Shown: positions 35,716-44,982, counted from the stretch's first letter. The stretch: 64,000 nucleotides of DNA from Paraburkholderia sp. PGU19 (GCF_013426915.1 NZ_AP023179.1:3038001-3102000); one strand, 5' to 3'. The notes: a model not told the origin generated them from the letters alone. Translations and numbers: made by a program.

Positions 35716-36354
35716 TTACTTGTTCGGCTGCGGTGTCATCCGCAGATACGGGCGCAGCGCCTTGTAGCCCTTCGGGAACTTGCGCTTGATCTCTTCCTCG
35801 TCCTTCAGCGACGGCACGATCACGACGTCGTCGCCGTGCTTCCAGTTGCCCGGCGTTGCGACCTGATAGTTGTCCGTCAGTTGCAGCGAGTCGATCACGC
35901 GCAGCACTTCATCGAAGTTACGGCCCGTGCTGGCGGGATACGTGATGATCAGACGTACCTTCTTCGCCGGGTCGATGATGAACAGCGAGCGAACCGTCAG
36001 CGTGGCGTTCGCGTTCGGATGGATCATGTCGTACAGTTCCGACACCTTGCGGTCGCCGTCGGCGAGAATCGGGAAGCCGACGCTCGCGGCCTGCGTCTCG
36101 TTGATGTCCTTGATCCACTCGCTGTGCGATTCCTTGCTGTCGACAGACAATGCGATCGTCTTCACGCTGCGCTTGTCGAATTCGCTCGCGAGCTTCGCGG
36201 TCAGGCCGAGTTCCGTCGTGCAGACGGGCGTGAAGTCGGCGGGGTGCGAGAAAAGGACGCCCCAGCTGTCGCCCAGCCATTCGTGAAACTTGATGCGGCC
36301 AATGCTCGACTCCTGCTCGAAATCGGGTGCGACATCGCCAAGACGTAGACTCAT
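35716..36354 (-). CDS. 1-Cys peroxiredoxin (Prx6-like)
   Basis: The 212-residue protein starts MSLRLGDVAPDFEQESSIGR and contains the peroxidatic cysteine in HPADFTPVCTTELGLTAKLA. The C-terminal arm (KHGDDVVIVPSLKDEEEIKR, KALRPYLRMTPQ) is typical of the 1-Cys/Prx6 group. It reduces hydrogen peroxide and organic hydroperoxides in the cytoplasm. AAGGAG lies upstream of the ATG at 36352-36354. It is a single-gene unit ending at the shared terminator. Confidence 0.93.
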   Translation of the reverse strand: MSLRLGDVAPDFEQESSIGRIKFHEWLGDSWGVLFSHPADFTPVCTTELGLTAKLASEFDKRSVKTIALSVDSKESHSEWIKDINETQAASVGFPILADGDRKVSELYDMIHPNANATLTVRSLFIIDPAKKVRLIITYPASTGRNFDEVLRVIDSLQLTDNYQVATPGNWKHGDDVVIVPSLKDEEEIKRKFPKGYKALRPYLRMTPQPNK

Positions 36355-36747
36355 AGTGCAGCTCCTTGAAGTTATTCGAATGATTTGCCCGTCCGGCCGG
36401 ACGAGGGGTACAAATTAGAGCATAAGGGATCAGGACGTGCACTTCTAACGAACATTGGCTGCGACGCTTATCAGGTTTTGTAATTTTCTTCCGGATGTAC
36501 GAAACTTAGCGGGACAGATCAACTCCATCAAACGGTGGCGTGTTCTGCAACACGTTGAGCGGGACCGTCCGAAGCTGGCAATATGAAACGCCCGCGACGT
36601 TCGGGAACGCTTCATGCAAAGGCGTTCGGGTATTGCGCGCTTCACGCGTAGCCCGTGACGCACGGTCAGTCGTAAGGTCTGCTGGCTCGCCAGCGGCCGT
36701 TTCTATGGTTTACGATTCACGCGTAGCGTGCACGAAGGGAGCAGTCA
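36355..36747. other. Divergent intergenic region between the peroxiredoxin and DUF883 genes
   Basis: This 393-base stretch has short open frames without similarity. The motif TTCACGCGTAGC occurs twice (near 36641 and 36717). The two oxidative/envelope-stress promoters should lie here. No regulator site can be named. Confidence 0.4.
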
Positions 36748-37050
36748 ATGTCGGAAGTCAACAAGGAGAGATTGATGTCGGATATCAAAACCGTACTCGC
36801 AGACGCGGAAGATCTGCTGAAGCAGGCCGCGAGCGCCACAGGCGAACGCGCTTCTGAACTGCGCGAGACGGCGCTCTCGCGTCTCAAGCAGGCGAAGGAA
36901 AAGGCAGCCGACGTGCAGGTCGTGGTCGTCGAGAAAGGCAAGAAGGCCGCGCGCGCCACCGACGACTATGTCCACGAACATCCGTGGGCATCGATCGGCA
37001 TTGCAGCCGGCGTCGGCGTGCTGGTTGGCCTGCTGATCAATCGCAAGTAA
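36748..37050 (+). CDS. DUF883 family protein (ElaB/YqjD-like)
   Basis: This 100-residue protein is a long amphipathic helix (DIKTVLADAEDLLKQAASAT... LSRLKQAKEKAADVQVVVVE) followed by a C-terminal membrane anchor (HPWASIGIAAGVGVLVGLLI) ending NRK. YqjD/ElaB proteins bind ribosomes or sit at the inner membrane in stationary phase. GAAGGGAG upstream supports ATG 36748; an internal ATG at 36775 also has AAGGAGAG before it. It heads a cluster with the YqjE-like gene. Confidence 0.88.
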   Translation: MSEVNKERLMSDIKTVLADAEDLLKQAASATGERASELRETALSRLKQAKEKAADVQVVVVEKGKKAARATDDYVHEHPWASIGIAAGVGVLVGLLINRK

Positions 37051-37183
37051 CGCGTGTGAAAAGCGCGCGTGAAGCAACCGGCTGCGAAGTCGAGCGGCCG
37101 GTGCGCTTCGCTGACAGGCGGACGGGCGCACGCGCCCTGTCCGCACCTTCTTCGCGCATCCTCGCGCGCAATACGCTGAAGCC

Positions 37184-37567
37184 ATGATCGATACACAAAC
37201 GCAGAGCGGGGACCGCGGGCCATTGCGGCGCATTCTCAGTTCGTTCTTTTCGATCCTGCAGACGCGGCTCGAACTCATCGGCATCGAGTTGGCCGAAGAA
37301 AAAGACCGGCTGCTGATGGTGCTGTTCATGGGCCTGGCCGCGATGATGCTCGCAACCATGGCGCTGATCGCGCTGACTGCGCTGATCGCGATTGCCTTCT
37401 GGGACACTTACCGGTGGCAGTCGCTCGCGGGCATCACGATCGTCTACGCGATCGCGGCGATCTGCTTCGCGCTGCGGGCACGCAGCGGCTTGCACAACTC
37501 GCCGATGATCTTCGAAGCCACGCTCAACGAATTCGAAAAAGACCGCGAGATTTTCCGGAAACGCTGA
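37184..37567 (+). CDS. YqjE-like phage-holin-family (DUF1469) membrane protein
   Basis: The 127-residue protein has two transmembrane segments (LLMVLFMGLAAMMLATMALI and ITIVYAIAAICFALRARSG), an N-terminal amphipathic helix (RLELIGIELAEEKDR) and a charged C-terminus (LNEFEKDREIFRKR). The family is called phage holin superfamily 6 but functions in the host membrane together with DUF883 proteins. It lies 133 bases after the DUF883 gene on the same strand. Confidence 0.85.
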   Translation: MIDTQTQSGDRGPLRRILSSFFSILQTRLELIGIELAEEKDRLLMVLFMGLAAMMLATMALIALTALIAIAFWDTYRWQSLAGITIVYAIAAICFALRARSGLHNSPMIFEATLNEFEKDREIFRKR

Positions 37568-37610
37568 ACGCAGCGCAGCTCTTTTCGCTGTCCATTGCCA
37601 TCGATCAACC

Positions 37611-38090
37611 ATGAGTCAGGTCCATTCCGAGAACGCATTCCGCAGCCGCCGACCGACCGCCAAAGACTTGAGCGCGCCACATCTGCGCGCGCTGCGCAAG
37701 GAACTGCTGATCGTGCGCGCGGACGTCGAGCGCATGCAACTCGCGCAGGCGACGCTCGACCTGCGCAACGCCGTCACGCATTTCAGTTGGCTCAAGTTCA
37801 TCGTGCCGGGCTTCGCCGGAGGTATGCCTTGGGGACGCCGGCGCGGCGCGTCGGCAGGGATCGGCGCGCTACTCAAGGAATACCCGCTAATCAGTTCGCT
37901 CGTCTCGCTGGTGCTCGCGAAACCGATCCGCGCCACCGTGTTCGCGACCGCGAAGCCCGTGCTCAAGTGGGGTAGCGTCGGCCTCGCCGCATGGGAAGCG
38001 TTTCGCATCTATCAGCAGGTGAAGCGCGAATCCCGCAAGCCGGGAACGTCGGCTGCCGGGTCTGGCGATGCCGATATGAGTCCGCCTTGA
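37611..38090 (+). CDS. DUF3318-type membrane-associated protein
   Basis: The 159-residue protein starts MSQVHSENAFRSRRPTAKDL. It has a basic helical stretch (HLRALRKELLIVRADVERMQ) and a hydrophobic region LLKEYPLISSLVSLVLAKPI. Its position after the DUF883/YqjE pair matches YqjK-type third members. The function is unknown. It ends tail-to-tail with the minus-strand pilV fragment. Confidence 0.72.
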   Translation: MSQVHSENAFRSRRPTAKDLSAPHLRALRKELLIVRADVERMQLAQATLDLRNAVTHFSWLKFIVPGFAGGMPWGRRRGASAGIGALLKEYPLISSLVSLVLAKPIRATVFATAKPVLKWGSVGLAAWEAFRIYQQVKRESRKPGTSAAGSGDADMSPP

Positions 38091-38113
38091 CCGGGCGCGT
38101 CTGTTATCTCGCT

Positions 38114-38230
38114 TCATCGCGACAACTGCACAGCGATCAGACCGAGCACAGTGACGGCCGTGACAGCCACCGCGACGAGCACTTCAAGCAAGCTCTGACC
38201 GCGCTGCGAGACAAGACAAGCGCGCGTCAT
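38114..38230 (-). pseudogene. PilV-like minor pseudopilin, truncated after the N-terminal helix
   Basis: Only 38 codons remain: MTRACLVSQRGQSLLEVLVA continues into VAVTAVTVLGLIAVQLSR and then a stop. The prepilin peptidase site is RGQ-SLLEVLVA with the conserved glutamate at position 5. Family members are about 150-200 residues long, so almost the whole globular domain is missing. The start overlaps the stop of the broken FimT-like gene by ATGA. Together they are what is left of a minor-pilin operon. Confidence 0.65.
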
Positions 38231-38791
38231 GCCGCCGCTCCGCGCGCGCCATCGACGATACGCGCCCGCCCACCCGCCGCGATGCGGACGCAGCGTCGCC
38301 AGTCCTTGCCCTGCGTCGCTGTCGATTCGACACGCGGCCCGATATCGAAGCTGGGAAAGCTGCGTTGGCTTGGCTCGCGGGTGGCGTGAAAGTGAGATTG
38401 GTAAACGCGCCAACGATGCTGACGGGGGCAAGGTCGGGTTGCGCGCGCAACGGATAGAAGCCGCCGCCGCGCTCGATCATCACGGTCCATCCACAAGACC
38501 AGTCGACGACGCCCGTCTTGCACGGCCGCCCGCCGCAAGACAGCGCCGCGCGGCATCGATCCGACACACGGTCACACGCGCGCCGCGCCGCAATGCCTCG
38601 CCGCGCGCGTAACTGAGCGTGGACAACAGCGCGCGGGCGCGCGCGTCGACCCGATCGCGCACCCGCCACGCAACGAACGACGGCACCGTCAACGTCGCGG
38701 CGATCGCGAGCAACGCAATCACAACGAGCGTTTCGAACAGCGTGAACCCGCGGCACACGCGCCGCGTATGAGCATTCCGTTTCATCAGCAT
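38227..38791 (-). pseudogene. GspH/FimT-type pseudopilin with two frameshifts
   Basis: The N-terminus MLMKRNAHTRRVCRGFTLFE has the prepilin cleavage site G-FTLFE and the hydrophobic helix LVVIALLAIAATLTVPSF. After ...VTVCRIDAARRCLAAGG the frame slips near 38516 to CKTGVVDWSCGWTVMIERGG and again near 38360 to PSFDIGPRVESTATQGKDWR and RRCVRIAAGGRARIVDG. Adding one base at each site gives 567 nt, exactly 189 codons, the right size for FimT. It would be a minor subunit of type IV pili; as written it is broken. It lies downstream of nrdR. Confidence 0.8.
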
Positions 38792-38957
38792 TCCTCGATT
38801 TCCGCCAAGAATGCGACGACTCTAACGATGCGCTAGCGCGCCCACAATTAGCCGGATGGCCAGGTGGCGGACGCACGAATCCCTGCACGAGAAAGTCCGT
38901 GCATCAGGTGAATTCGCGGCAGAACGTCAGGGCGAGAAAATGCGGATGCGCGACAAA

Positions 38958-39449
38958 TCAGCGCTTGCGGGAAGGCTTCGCGGGCGCGGCCGGAGCGTTC
39001 ATCCGGCGAAACTCCTCAATGACGTCCTCGAACTCGGAGACGTCTTCGAAACGCCGGTACACGGAAGCAAAGCGCACGTACGCGATGGTGTCGAGGGCGC
39101 GCAGCTCGTTCATGACGAGCTCGCCCAGACGCTCGCTGCGTACTTCGCGCTCGCCGCTGCCGAGCAGTTGATACTCGATGCGCGACGCGGCGGCGTCGAT
39201 GGCGTCGGCAGCAACTGGACGCTTGCGTAGCGCCAGTTGCATGCTCGCGACGATCTTGCGGCGATCGAACTCCGTGCGGCTGCCATCCTTCTTCACCACC
39301 GCCGGCAACGCCAGCTCGACCCGCTCGTACGTCGTGAAACGCTTGTCGCAGGCCGGGCAGCGGCGGCGGCGCCGGATCGCGGCGCCGTCCTCGGACACAC
39401 GCGAGTCGACGACCTGTGTATCGTCATGCCGGCAGAAGGGGCAGCGCAT
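38958..39449 (-). CDS. nrdR: Transcriptional repressor NrdR
   Basis: The 163-residue protein starts [20 protein letters not shown], with the zinc ribbon (CPFC...CPAC) followed by [14 protein letters not shown]. The ATP-cone domain follows ([20 protein letters not shown], then [18 protein letters not shown]). It senses ATP/dATP and represses ribonucleotide reductase genes through NrdR boxes. It starts seven bases after the glyA stop codon and is co-transcribed with it, an arrangement seen in many Burkholderia genomes. Confidence 0.96.
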   Translation of the reverse strand: MRCPFCRHDDTQVVDSRVSEDGAAIRRRRRCPACDKRFTTYERVELALPAVVKKDGSRTEFDRRKIVASMQLALRKRPVAADAIDAAASRIEYQLLGSGEREVRSERLGELVMNELRALDTIAYVRFASVYRRFEDVSEFEDVIEEFRRMNAPAAPAKPSRKR

Positions 39450-39455
39450 GGTGGC

Positions 39456-40703
39456 TTAGCGGTAGACCGGGAAGCGTTGGGTCAACTCGGCGACCTGCGC
39501 GCGCACGCGCTCGATCGTGGCCGTGTCTTCCGGGTTGTCCAGCACGTCGGCGATCAGGTTGCCGACCTGCTCGGCTTCCTTCGTGCCGAAGCCGCGCGTC
39601 GTCATGGCGGGCGAACCGAGGCGGATGCCGCTCGTCACGAACGGCTTTTCCGGGTCGTTCGGAATCGCGTTCTTGTTCACGGTGATGTGCGCCGCGCCGA
39701 GTGCCGCTTCCGCTGCCTTGCCCGTGATCTTCTTCGCGCGCAGGTCGACCAGCATCACGTGGCTTTCCGTACGGCCCGACACGATGCGCAGGCCGCGCTT
39801 GACGAGCGTTTCAGCCAGCACGCGCGCGTTGTCGACCACGTGTTGCTGGTATTCCTTGAATTCCGGCGTCAGTGCTTCCTTGAACGCGACCGCCTTGCCC
39901 GCGATCACGTGCATCAGCGGACCGCCCTGGATGCCCGGGAAAATGGCCGAGTTGATCTGCTTCTCGAACTCCGCCTTCATCAGGATCACGCCGCCGCGCG
40001 GACCGCGCAGGCTCTTGTGCGTGGTCGTCGTGACGAAGTCGGCGAACGGCACCGGGTTCGGGTACACACCCGCTGCGATCAGACCGGCGTAGTGGGCCAT
40101 GTCGACCATCAGGTACGCACCAACCGATTTCGCGATCTTCGACAGGCGCTCGAAGTCGATACGCAGCGCAAACGCCGAGGCGCCCGCGACGATGATCTTC
40201 GGCTTGTGTTCCTGAGCCAGCTTCTCAGCTGCGTCGTAGTCGATGTCTTCGGCTTCGTTCAGGCCGTAGCTCACGACGTTGAACCACTTGCCCGACATGT
40301 TGACGGGCGAGCCGTGCGTCAAGTGGCCGCCATGTGCGAGGCTCATGCCCATGATCGTGTCGCCCGGCTTGAGCATCGCGAAGAAGACGCCCTGGTTGGC
40401 CTGCGAGCCCGAGTTCGGCTGGACATTCGCGGCTTCGGCGCCGAACAGCTGCTTCACGCGGTCGATCGCCAGTTGTTCGACGACGTCGACATATTCGCAG
40501 CCGCCGTAGTAGCGCTTGCCCGGGTAGCCTTCGGCGTACTTGTTGGTGAGCTGCGAGCCCTGTGCGGCCATCACGGCCGGGCTCGTGTAGTTTTCCGACG
40601 CGATCAGTTCGATGTGCTCTTCCTGACGGCGGTCTTCGTCCTGGATTGCCTTCCAGATTTCCGGATCGACATTGGCGATGGTGCTTTGGGCTTTGTCAAA
40701 CAT
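39456..40703 (-). CDS. glyA: Serine hydroxymethyltransferase
   Basis: This 415-residue PLP enzyme interconverts serine and glycine, supplying one-carbon units on tetrahydrofolate. It has [20 protein letters not shown], the tetrahydrofolate/PLP region [19 protein letters not shown], and the Schiff-base lysine in [15 protein letters not shown]. The ATG at 40701-40703 is preceded by a long leader with a ZTP riboswitch, so translation or transcription should rise when ZMP/ZTP accumulates, a sign of 10-formyl-tetrahydrofolate shortage. It is the first gene of the glyA-nrdR operon. Confidence 0.97.
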   Translation of the reverse strand: MFDKAQSTIANVDPEIWKAIQDEDRRQEEHIELIASENYTSPAVMAAQGSQLTNKYAEGYPGKRYYGGCEYVDVVEQLAIDRVKQLFGAEAANVQPNSGSQANQGVFFAMLKPGDTIMGMSLAHGGHLTHGSPVNMSGKWFNVVSYGLNEAEDIDYDAAEKLAQEHKPKIIVAGASAFALRIDFERLSKIAKSVGAYLMVDMAHYAGLIAAGVYPNPVPFADFVTTTTHKSLRGPRGGVILMKAEFEKQINSAIFPGIQGGPLMHVIAGKAVAFKEALTPEFKEYQQHVVDNARVLAETLVKRGLRIVSGRTESHVMLVDLRAKKITGKAAEAALGAAHITVNKNAIPNDPEKPFVTSGIRLGSPAMTTRGFGTKEAEQVGNLIADVLDNPEDTATIERVRAQVAELTQRFPVYR

Positions 40704-41213
40704 GCTGGTTCCGTTAAGTGTGTTCAGGTTGACCGGATCGTGCGCAGGTCGTGTGCCGGGAGCGTATTGGGTACGCAGCACTGCTGGCCACCGCTGATGG
40801 CGGGAGCCTTGACGCAACGTATGAAGGAGGTGCCGCACACGCGAGTCAGGACAACCACCGGCAGCGCAAACGACGGCGCGCGCGAAACATGGCTGCCCAG
40901 GCGAACGGCAAAACGGCACCCTGCGCTTCACGGTGGGACGCTCCACCTTGAACCCGTCAGGCTTGACAGCCTGGGGTTCTATCGCCAGTCACGCAGGGGT
41001 GAGCGCGTTAGTTTATTGGAACCGGGTCGAATAGGCAACCGAGGCAACCGAGCCGGCCAGCGCGCTGCCAAGGCGGCCAGAAGCCCCGGCCTGCCGTGGC
41101 AGCGGCCGCCCAGCGGCCCGCCAGAACGTGCCTTCACGCGGCGGGGTCATTCTTGCCGCGTCGTCGCATTGGAAGTAGGCTTGTGGCCTTTCTTCACCGA
41201 CCAGGGAACAGCA
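40704..41213. promoter_or_regulatory. Divergent region: glyA leader and the promoter of the SDR gene
   Basis: Besides the riboswitch at 40890-41000 the 190-nt stretch between the aptamer and glyA (40704-40889) has GC-rich hairpin potential but no clear T-run. Premature termination by a simple intrinsic terminator is therefore not evident. The right part holds the promoter of the divergent SDR gene. Confidence 0.45.
40890..41000 (-). ncRNA. ZTP (pfl) riboswitch upstream of glyA
   Basis: Read on the minus strand, the conserved 5' half CGTGACTGGCGA and the 3' half CGCCTGGGCA are both present. Stem P1 is perfect: CCCTGCG (40992-40998) with CGCAGGG (40919-40925). The hairpins between them (GGTGGAGCGTCCCACC, and AGGCT/AGCCT) and the AAGCG junction also fit the pfl consensus. 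The riboswitch binds ZMP/ZTP and controls folate and purine genes; glyA is one of its common targets. Confidence 0.92.
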
Positions 41214-41960
41214 ATGATCGTGTTCGTCACCGGCGCGTCCGCAGGGTTCGGCGCCGCTATCGCCAGGGCTTTCGTCAAGGGCGGCCATCGCGTGGTCGCG
41301 ACCGCGCGCCGCAAGGACCGCCTGCAGGCGCTCGCCGACGAGCTCGGCGAAAACCTGCTGCCCTTCGAGCTCGACGTGCGCGACCGCGCAGCCGTCGAAG
41401 CCGTCCCCAACGCCCTGCCCGCCGACTTCGCCGCCGTCGACGTGCTCATCAACAACGCGGGCCTCGCGCTCGGCCTCGAGCCCGCCCAACGGGCCGTGCT
41501 CGACGACTGGGCGACGATGATCGACACCAACTGCATGGGTCTCGTGCAGGTCACGCGGGCCTTTCTGCCGGGCATGATCGAGCGCAGCCGCGGGCATGTG
41601 TTCAATCTGGGGTCGGTGGCGGCCATGTACCCGTATCCTGGCGGCAACGTCTATGGCGCGACCAAGGCATTCGTGCGCCAGTTCAGCCTGAACCTGCGCG
41701 CCGACCTGCACGGCACACCCGTCCGCGTGACGGACATCGAGCCGGGCCTGTGCGGCGGCACCGAGTTTTCGAACGTGCGTTTCCGTGGCGACGACGAGAA
41801 GGCTGCCGGCGTCTATCAGAACGTCCAGCCGCTCACGGCCGAAGACATCGCCGATTCGATCTACTGGATCGCGACGCGCCCCGCGCACGTCAACATCAAT
41901 ACGATCGAACTGATGCCCGTTGCGCAGTCGTTTGCCGGCCTGAACATCCACCGCGGCTAG
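41214..41960 (+). CDS. Short-chain dehydrogenase/reductase, YdfG-like
   Basis: The 248-residue protein starts MIVFVTGASAGFGAAIARAF with the TGxxxGxG cofactor motif. It also has the DVLINNAGLALGLEPA region, the catalytic serine and tyrosine in NLGSVAAMYPYPGGNVYGAT followed by K, and the PGL...GTEF substrate loop. E. coli YdfG is an NADP-dependent 3-hydroxy acid / malonic semialdehyde / L-allo-threonine dehydrogenase and this copy is of similar length. It is divergent from the glyA leader. The frame is open upstream, but ATG 41214 gives the normal N-terminus. Confidence 0.9.
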   Translation: MIVFVTGASAGFGAAIARAFVKGGHRVVATARRKDRLQALADELGENLLPFELDVRDRAAVEAVPNALPADFAAVDVLINNAGLALGLEPAQRAVLDDWATMIDTNCMGLVQVTRAFLPGMIERSRGHVFNLGSVAAMYPYPGGNVYGATKAFVRQFSLNLRADLHGTPVRVTDIEPGLCGGTEFSNVRFRGDDEKAAGVYQNVQPLTAEDIADSIYWIATRPAHVNINTIELMPVAQSFAGLNIHRG

Positions 41961-42091
41961 GTTTCGCGGGCGCGCCGCGTCGGCTGGATCGTGCGGCAGC
42001 GACGCGGCGCCCGTCTTGCAGGCCCAACGCAACCGGACACGAAAGTGCCCAAAAATGCGGCGCGCTTTTGCGTTCCGGTAAAATGCGCGCC

Positions 42092-42553
42092 ATGAATATG
42101 TCTGACAGTCAGTCCGGCGCGGAAATCGGCTTTATCTGGCCGATTCGCGTGTATTACGAAGACACCGATGCCGGCGGCATCGTGTTTTACGCGAACTACC
42201 TGAAGTTTTTCGAGCGCGCGCGCACCGAATGGCTGCGAGCATGCGGCGTCGATCAACGCAAGCTGGCCGAAGAATCGGGCGCGCTCTTCGTCGTGCGCAG
42301 TACTGCGCTCGACTATCGCGCGCCGGCCCGGCTCGACGACATGGTGCGCATCGTCAGCCGGATCGAGCGGCTGGGCCGCGCATCGGTGGATTTCGCTCAG
42401 GAAGCCTGGCGCGACGATACGCTGCTGGCAACGGGCACGATCCGCGTCGGCTGTGTCGACTCGCAAACGATGAAGCCGGCCGCCATTCCTCCACCGGTCC
42501 ACGCCGCATTGCGGCGCGAACCGGGCCCCAGTGTGTCAACGGCGAGTATTTGA
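42092..42553 (+). CDS. ybgC: Tol-Pal system-associated acyl-CoA thioesterase YbgC
   Basis: The 153-residue hot-dog fold thioesterase has the family signature YYEDTDAGGIVFYANYLKFF, in which the first aspartate is catalytic. Relatives hydrolyse short-chain or 4-hydroxybenzoyl-type acyl-CoA and associate with phospholipid synthesis. It is the first gene of the Tol-Pal operon and precedes tolQ by 165 bases. Another ATG nine bases upstream (42083) is equally possible. Confidence 0.93.
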   Translation: MNMSDSQSGAEIGFIWPIRVYYEDTDAGGIVFYANYLKFFERARTEWLRACGVDQRKLAEESGALFVVRSTALDYRAPARLDDMVRIVSRIERLGRASVDFAQEAWRDDTLLATGTIRVGCVDSQTMKPAAIPPPVHAALRREPGPSVSTASI

Positions 42554-42718
42554 GCGTCGTTGTTAGCTGGACAGTGAACTCGTAACGGTCACAACAAGAC
42601 CAAGCATGGTTCGGCGAAGAACCCGCCGAAGCTTCCGGTTTGCCAACTAATTGCCAACCGAACGCTTCGACCCACCTTGCAGCCGGACGCCCCACCCGGG
42701 ACGTTACAACGAACCTCT

Positions 42719-43396
42719 ATGAACACTACACAAGATCTGTCGATCATTTCCCTCGTTCTCAACGCGAGTCTGCTGGCGCAGGCGGTGATGGCGCTGCTGT
42801 TGCTGCTTTCGCTGATGTCGTGGACTTTCATCTTCCGCAAGTGGTTTGCGATTCGCCGCGCGCGGGCGCAGACTGAACGCTTCGAACGCGATTTCTGGTC
42901 GGGCGGCGACCTGCAGGCGCTGTATCAGAGCGCCGCGAACAACCGCCACACGATCGGCGCGCTCGAGCGTATTTTCGAGTCGGGCATGCGTGAGTTCCTG
43001 AAGGGCAAGGAAAAGCGTCTCAACGATCCGGGCGCGATTCTCGACGGCGCGCGCCGTGCCATGCGCGCCGCGTTCCAGCGCGAAATGGACGTGCTCGAAG
43101 CCAACCTCGCGTTCCTCGCATCGGTCGGTTCGGTCAGCCCGTATATCGGTCTGTTCGGCACGGTGTGGGGCATCATGAATGCGTTCCGCGGCCTCGCGAA
43201 CGTCCAGCAGGCCACCCTCGCGAACGTCGCGCCGGGCATCGCCGAAGCGCTGACGGCAACGGCGATCGGCCTGTTCGCCGCAATCCCCGCCGTGGTCGCG
43301 TACAACCGCTACGCGCACGATATCGACCGCCTCGCGATCCGCTTCGAAACCTTCATCGAAGAGTTCTCGAACATCCTGCAACGTCAGGCCCATTAA
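42719..43396 (+). CDS. tolQ: Tol-Pal inner-membrane motor protein TolQ
   Basis: The 225-residue protein has three membrane helices (LVLNASLLAQAVMALLLLLS; LAFLASVGSVSPYIGLFGTV; TATAIGLFAAIPAVVAYNRY). The proton-channel residues lie in the second and third helices. With TolR it uses the proton gradient to energise TolA for outer-membrane constriction at division. ATG 42719 starts 10 residues before helix 1 as in other TolQ proteins. It is coupled to tolR, 10 bases downstream. Confidence 0.96.
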   Translation: MNTTQDLSIISLVLNASLLAQAVMALLLLLSLMSWTFIFRKWFAIRRARAQTERFERDFWSGGDLQALYQSAANNRHTIGALERIFESGMREFLKGKEKRLNDPGAILDGARRAMRAAFQREMDVLEANLAFLASVGSVSPYIGLFGTVWGIMNAFRGLANVQQATLANVAPGIAEALTATAIGLFAAIPAVVAYNRYAHDIDRLAIRFETFIEEFSNILQRQAH

Positions 43397-43406
43397 GGAG
43401 TCCACG

Positions 43407-43853
43407 ATGGCCGGTTCAGCCCGTTCCAGCATGCGCGGCAGCCGCTCGCGCCGCGCGATGGCCGACATCAACGTCGTGCCTTACATCGACGTGATGCTCG
43501 TGCTGCTCGTGATCTTCATGGTGACGGCCCCGCTCGTGGCGCCGTCGATCGTGAACCTGCCGACTGTCGGCGGCGCGGCGCCGCAGCAGCAGACGCCACC
43601 CGTCGTCGTCAACATCAAGGCGGACGGCAACATGAACGTCAAGTACAAGGACGACGCGGGCGCGACGCAACAGGAGACGATGACGCCAGCCGATCTGCGC
43701 AGCTTCGTCACCGACCGTCAGGCGTCGCATCCCGACCAGCCCGTCGTGATTGCCGCCGACAAAACCGTCAAGTATGAAGTCGTGATGAACGTGATGTCCG
43801 ACCTGAAGGCTCGTGGCGTCAAGCGCGTTGGATTGCTCGTCAAATCGCAATGA
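43407..43853 (+). CDS. tolR: Tol-Pal inner-membrane protein TolR
   Basis: The 148-residue protein has a single helix with the functional aspartate (DINVVPYIDVMLVLLVIFMV) and a periplasmic domain of the ExbD/TolR fold (VNIKADGNMNVKYKDD, VVIAADKTVKYEVVMNVMSD). The AAGGAG before ATG 43407 gives a clear start. The stop codon overlaps the tolA start (ATGA). Confidence 0.96.
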   Translation: MAGSARSSMRGSRSRRAMADINVVPYIDVMLVLLVIFMVTAPLVAPSIVNLPTVGGAAPQQQTPPVVVNIKADGNMNVKYKDDAGATQQETMTPADLRSFVTDRQASHPDQPVVIAADKTVKYEVVMNVMSDLKARGVKRVGLLVKSQ

Positions 43854-44866
43854 CCCGCCAGAAAAACGCCTACCCGCTTCGACCGCCGCGCGAGCGCGGC
43901 ACGTGGCGCGCGTTCGCGCTCGCCGCGCTGATGCACGTGCTGCTGGGGTTCTTCCTGTATCACGGCATCCACTGGCAGAACAGCACGCCCGCGGGCGCGG
44001 AAGCCGAACTGTGGACGGAAGTGCCTGACGTACCGGCGCCGCGCCCCGTCGTGCCGCCGCCCGTGCCCGTCAGACCCGCGCCGCAGGTCAACGACGAACA
44101 GGCCGATATCGCGCTGCAGGAAAAGAAACGCAAGCAGCAGGAAGCGCAGCGTCAGGCTGAACTTGCCGAGCAGCAGCGTCAGCAGAAGTTGCAGGCCCAG
44201 CAGGAAGCCGAGGCGAAACGCCAGCAGCAACTCGCCGCCGACCAGGCCGCAGCGGCCGCCGCAGCGAAGCTCAAACAGCAACAGCAGCAGGCCGACAAGC
44301 TCAAGCAGCAGCAAGTCGCCCAGCAGAAGCAGGAGCAGTTGAAGAAGCAGCAGGAAGAGCAGAAGGAGCAGCAAAAGGAACAGGAAGCGAAGCAGGCGCA
44401 AGCCGACGCACAGGCCAAGGCTGACGCGGCGAAGGCCGCCAAGGCGAAGGCCGCCGCCCAGGCCGCCGATGCCGCGAAGAAGCTCGACGCCGAGCGCCGT
44501 CAGCGTCTTGCCGCGCTGCAGGGGGTGGCAGGCGGCGAAGGCTCGACGGGCAACGGTCTCGCGAAGAGCGGCACGGGCAGCGGCGCGGGCGGCAACGCAG
44601 CGTCGCCGGGCTATGCGGAGAAGGTCCAGCGCCGCGTGCGTCCGAACATCATCTGGTCGGGCGACACGTCGGGCCTGCAAACGGTTGTCTCCGTGCGCTG
44701 CTCGCCGACGGGCACGCTGCTGAGCGCGACCGTCACCCGTAGCAGCGGGAACCAGGCGTGGGACGATGCCGCACTGCGGGCCGTCCAGCGGTCGGATCCG
44801 ATGCCTCAGGACATCGACGGCAAAACGCCCGGCAGTTTTACGATCACGCTGCGTCCAGCCGCCTGA
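43850..44866 (+). CDS. tolA: Tol-Pal protein TolA
   Basis: The 338-residue protein spans the periplasm. An N-terminal membrane anchor (FALAALMHVLLGFFLYHGIH) and a Pro-rich stretch lead into a long Lys/Gln/Ala-rich coiled coil (residues about 80-220). A C-terminal TonB/TolA-like domain (YAEKVQRRVRPNIIWSGDTS, ALRAVQRSDPMPQ) follows. The Q/K-rich DNA at 44120-44470 looks repetitive but is normal for the family. Confidence 0.95.
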   Translation: MTRQKNAYPLRPPRERGTWRAFALAALMHVLLGFFLYHGIHWQNSTPAGAEAELWTEVPDVPAPRPVVPPPVPVRPAPQVNDEQADIALQEKKRKQQEAQRQAELAEQQRQQKLQAQQEAEAKRQQQLAADQAAAAAAAKLKQQQQQADKLKQQQVAQQKQEQLKKQQEEQKEQQKEQEAKQAQADAQAKADAAKAAKAKAAAQAADAAKKLDAERRQRLAALQGVAGGEGSTGNGLAKSGTGSGAGGNAASPGYAEKVQRRVRPNIIWSGDTSGLQTVVSVRCSPTGTLLSATVTRSSGNQAWDDAALRAVQRSDPMPQDIDGKTPGSFTITLRPAA

Positions 44867-44982
44867 CGCAGGCGTTTCCGATTCGCACGCTGTCGTGGGC
44901 AGACCGGGAACGAAATCTGCGTAGGCCGGTCTGTTTGTAGTCGTGAAGTGTTAGCAATTCGTTTTTGGGGAACCTATACAGA

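Noticed and set aside
40890..41000. Glycine or THF riboswitch upstream of glyA
   Set aside because: The conserved elements CGTGACTGGCGA and CGCCTGGGCA and the P1 stem are those of the ZTP (pfl) class.
44120..44470. Repetitive CAG/GAA-rich DNA in tolA, possible microsatellite
   Set aside because: It encodes the normal Lys/Gln/Ala coiled coil of TolA, so it is coding constraint, not an independent repeat.
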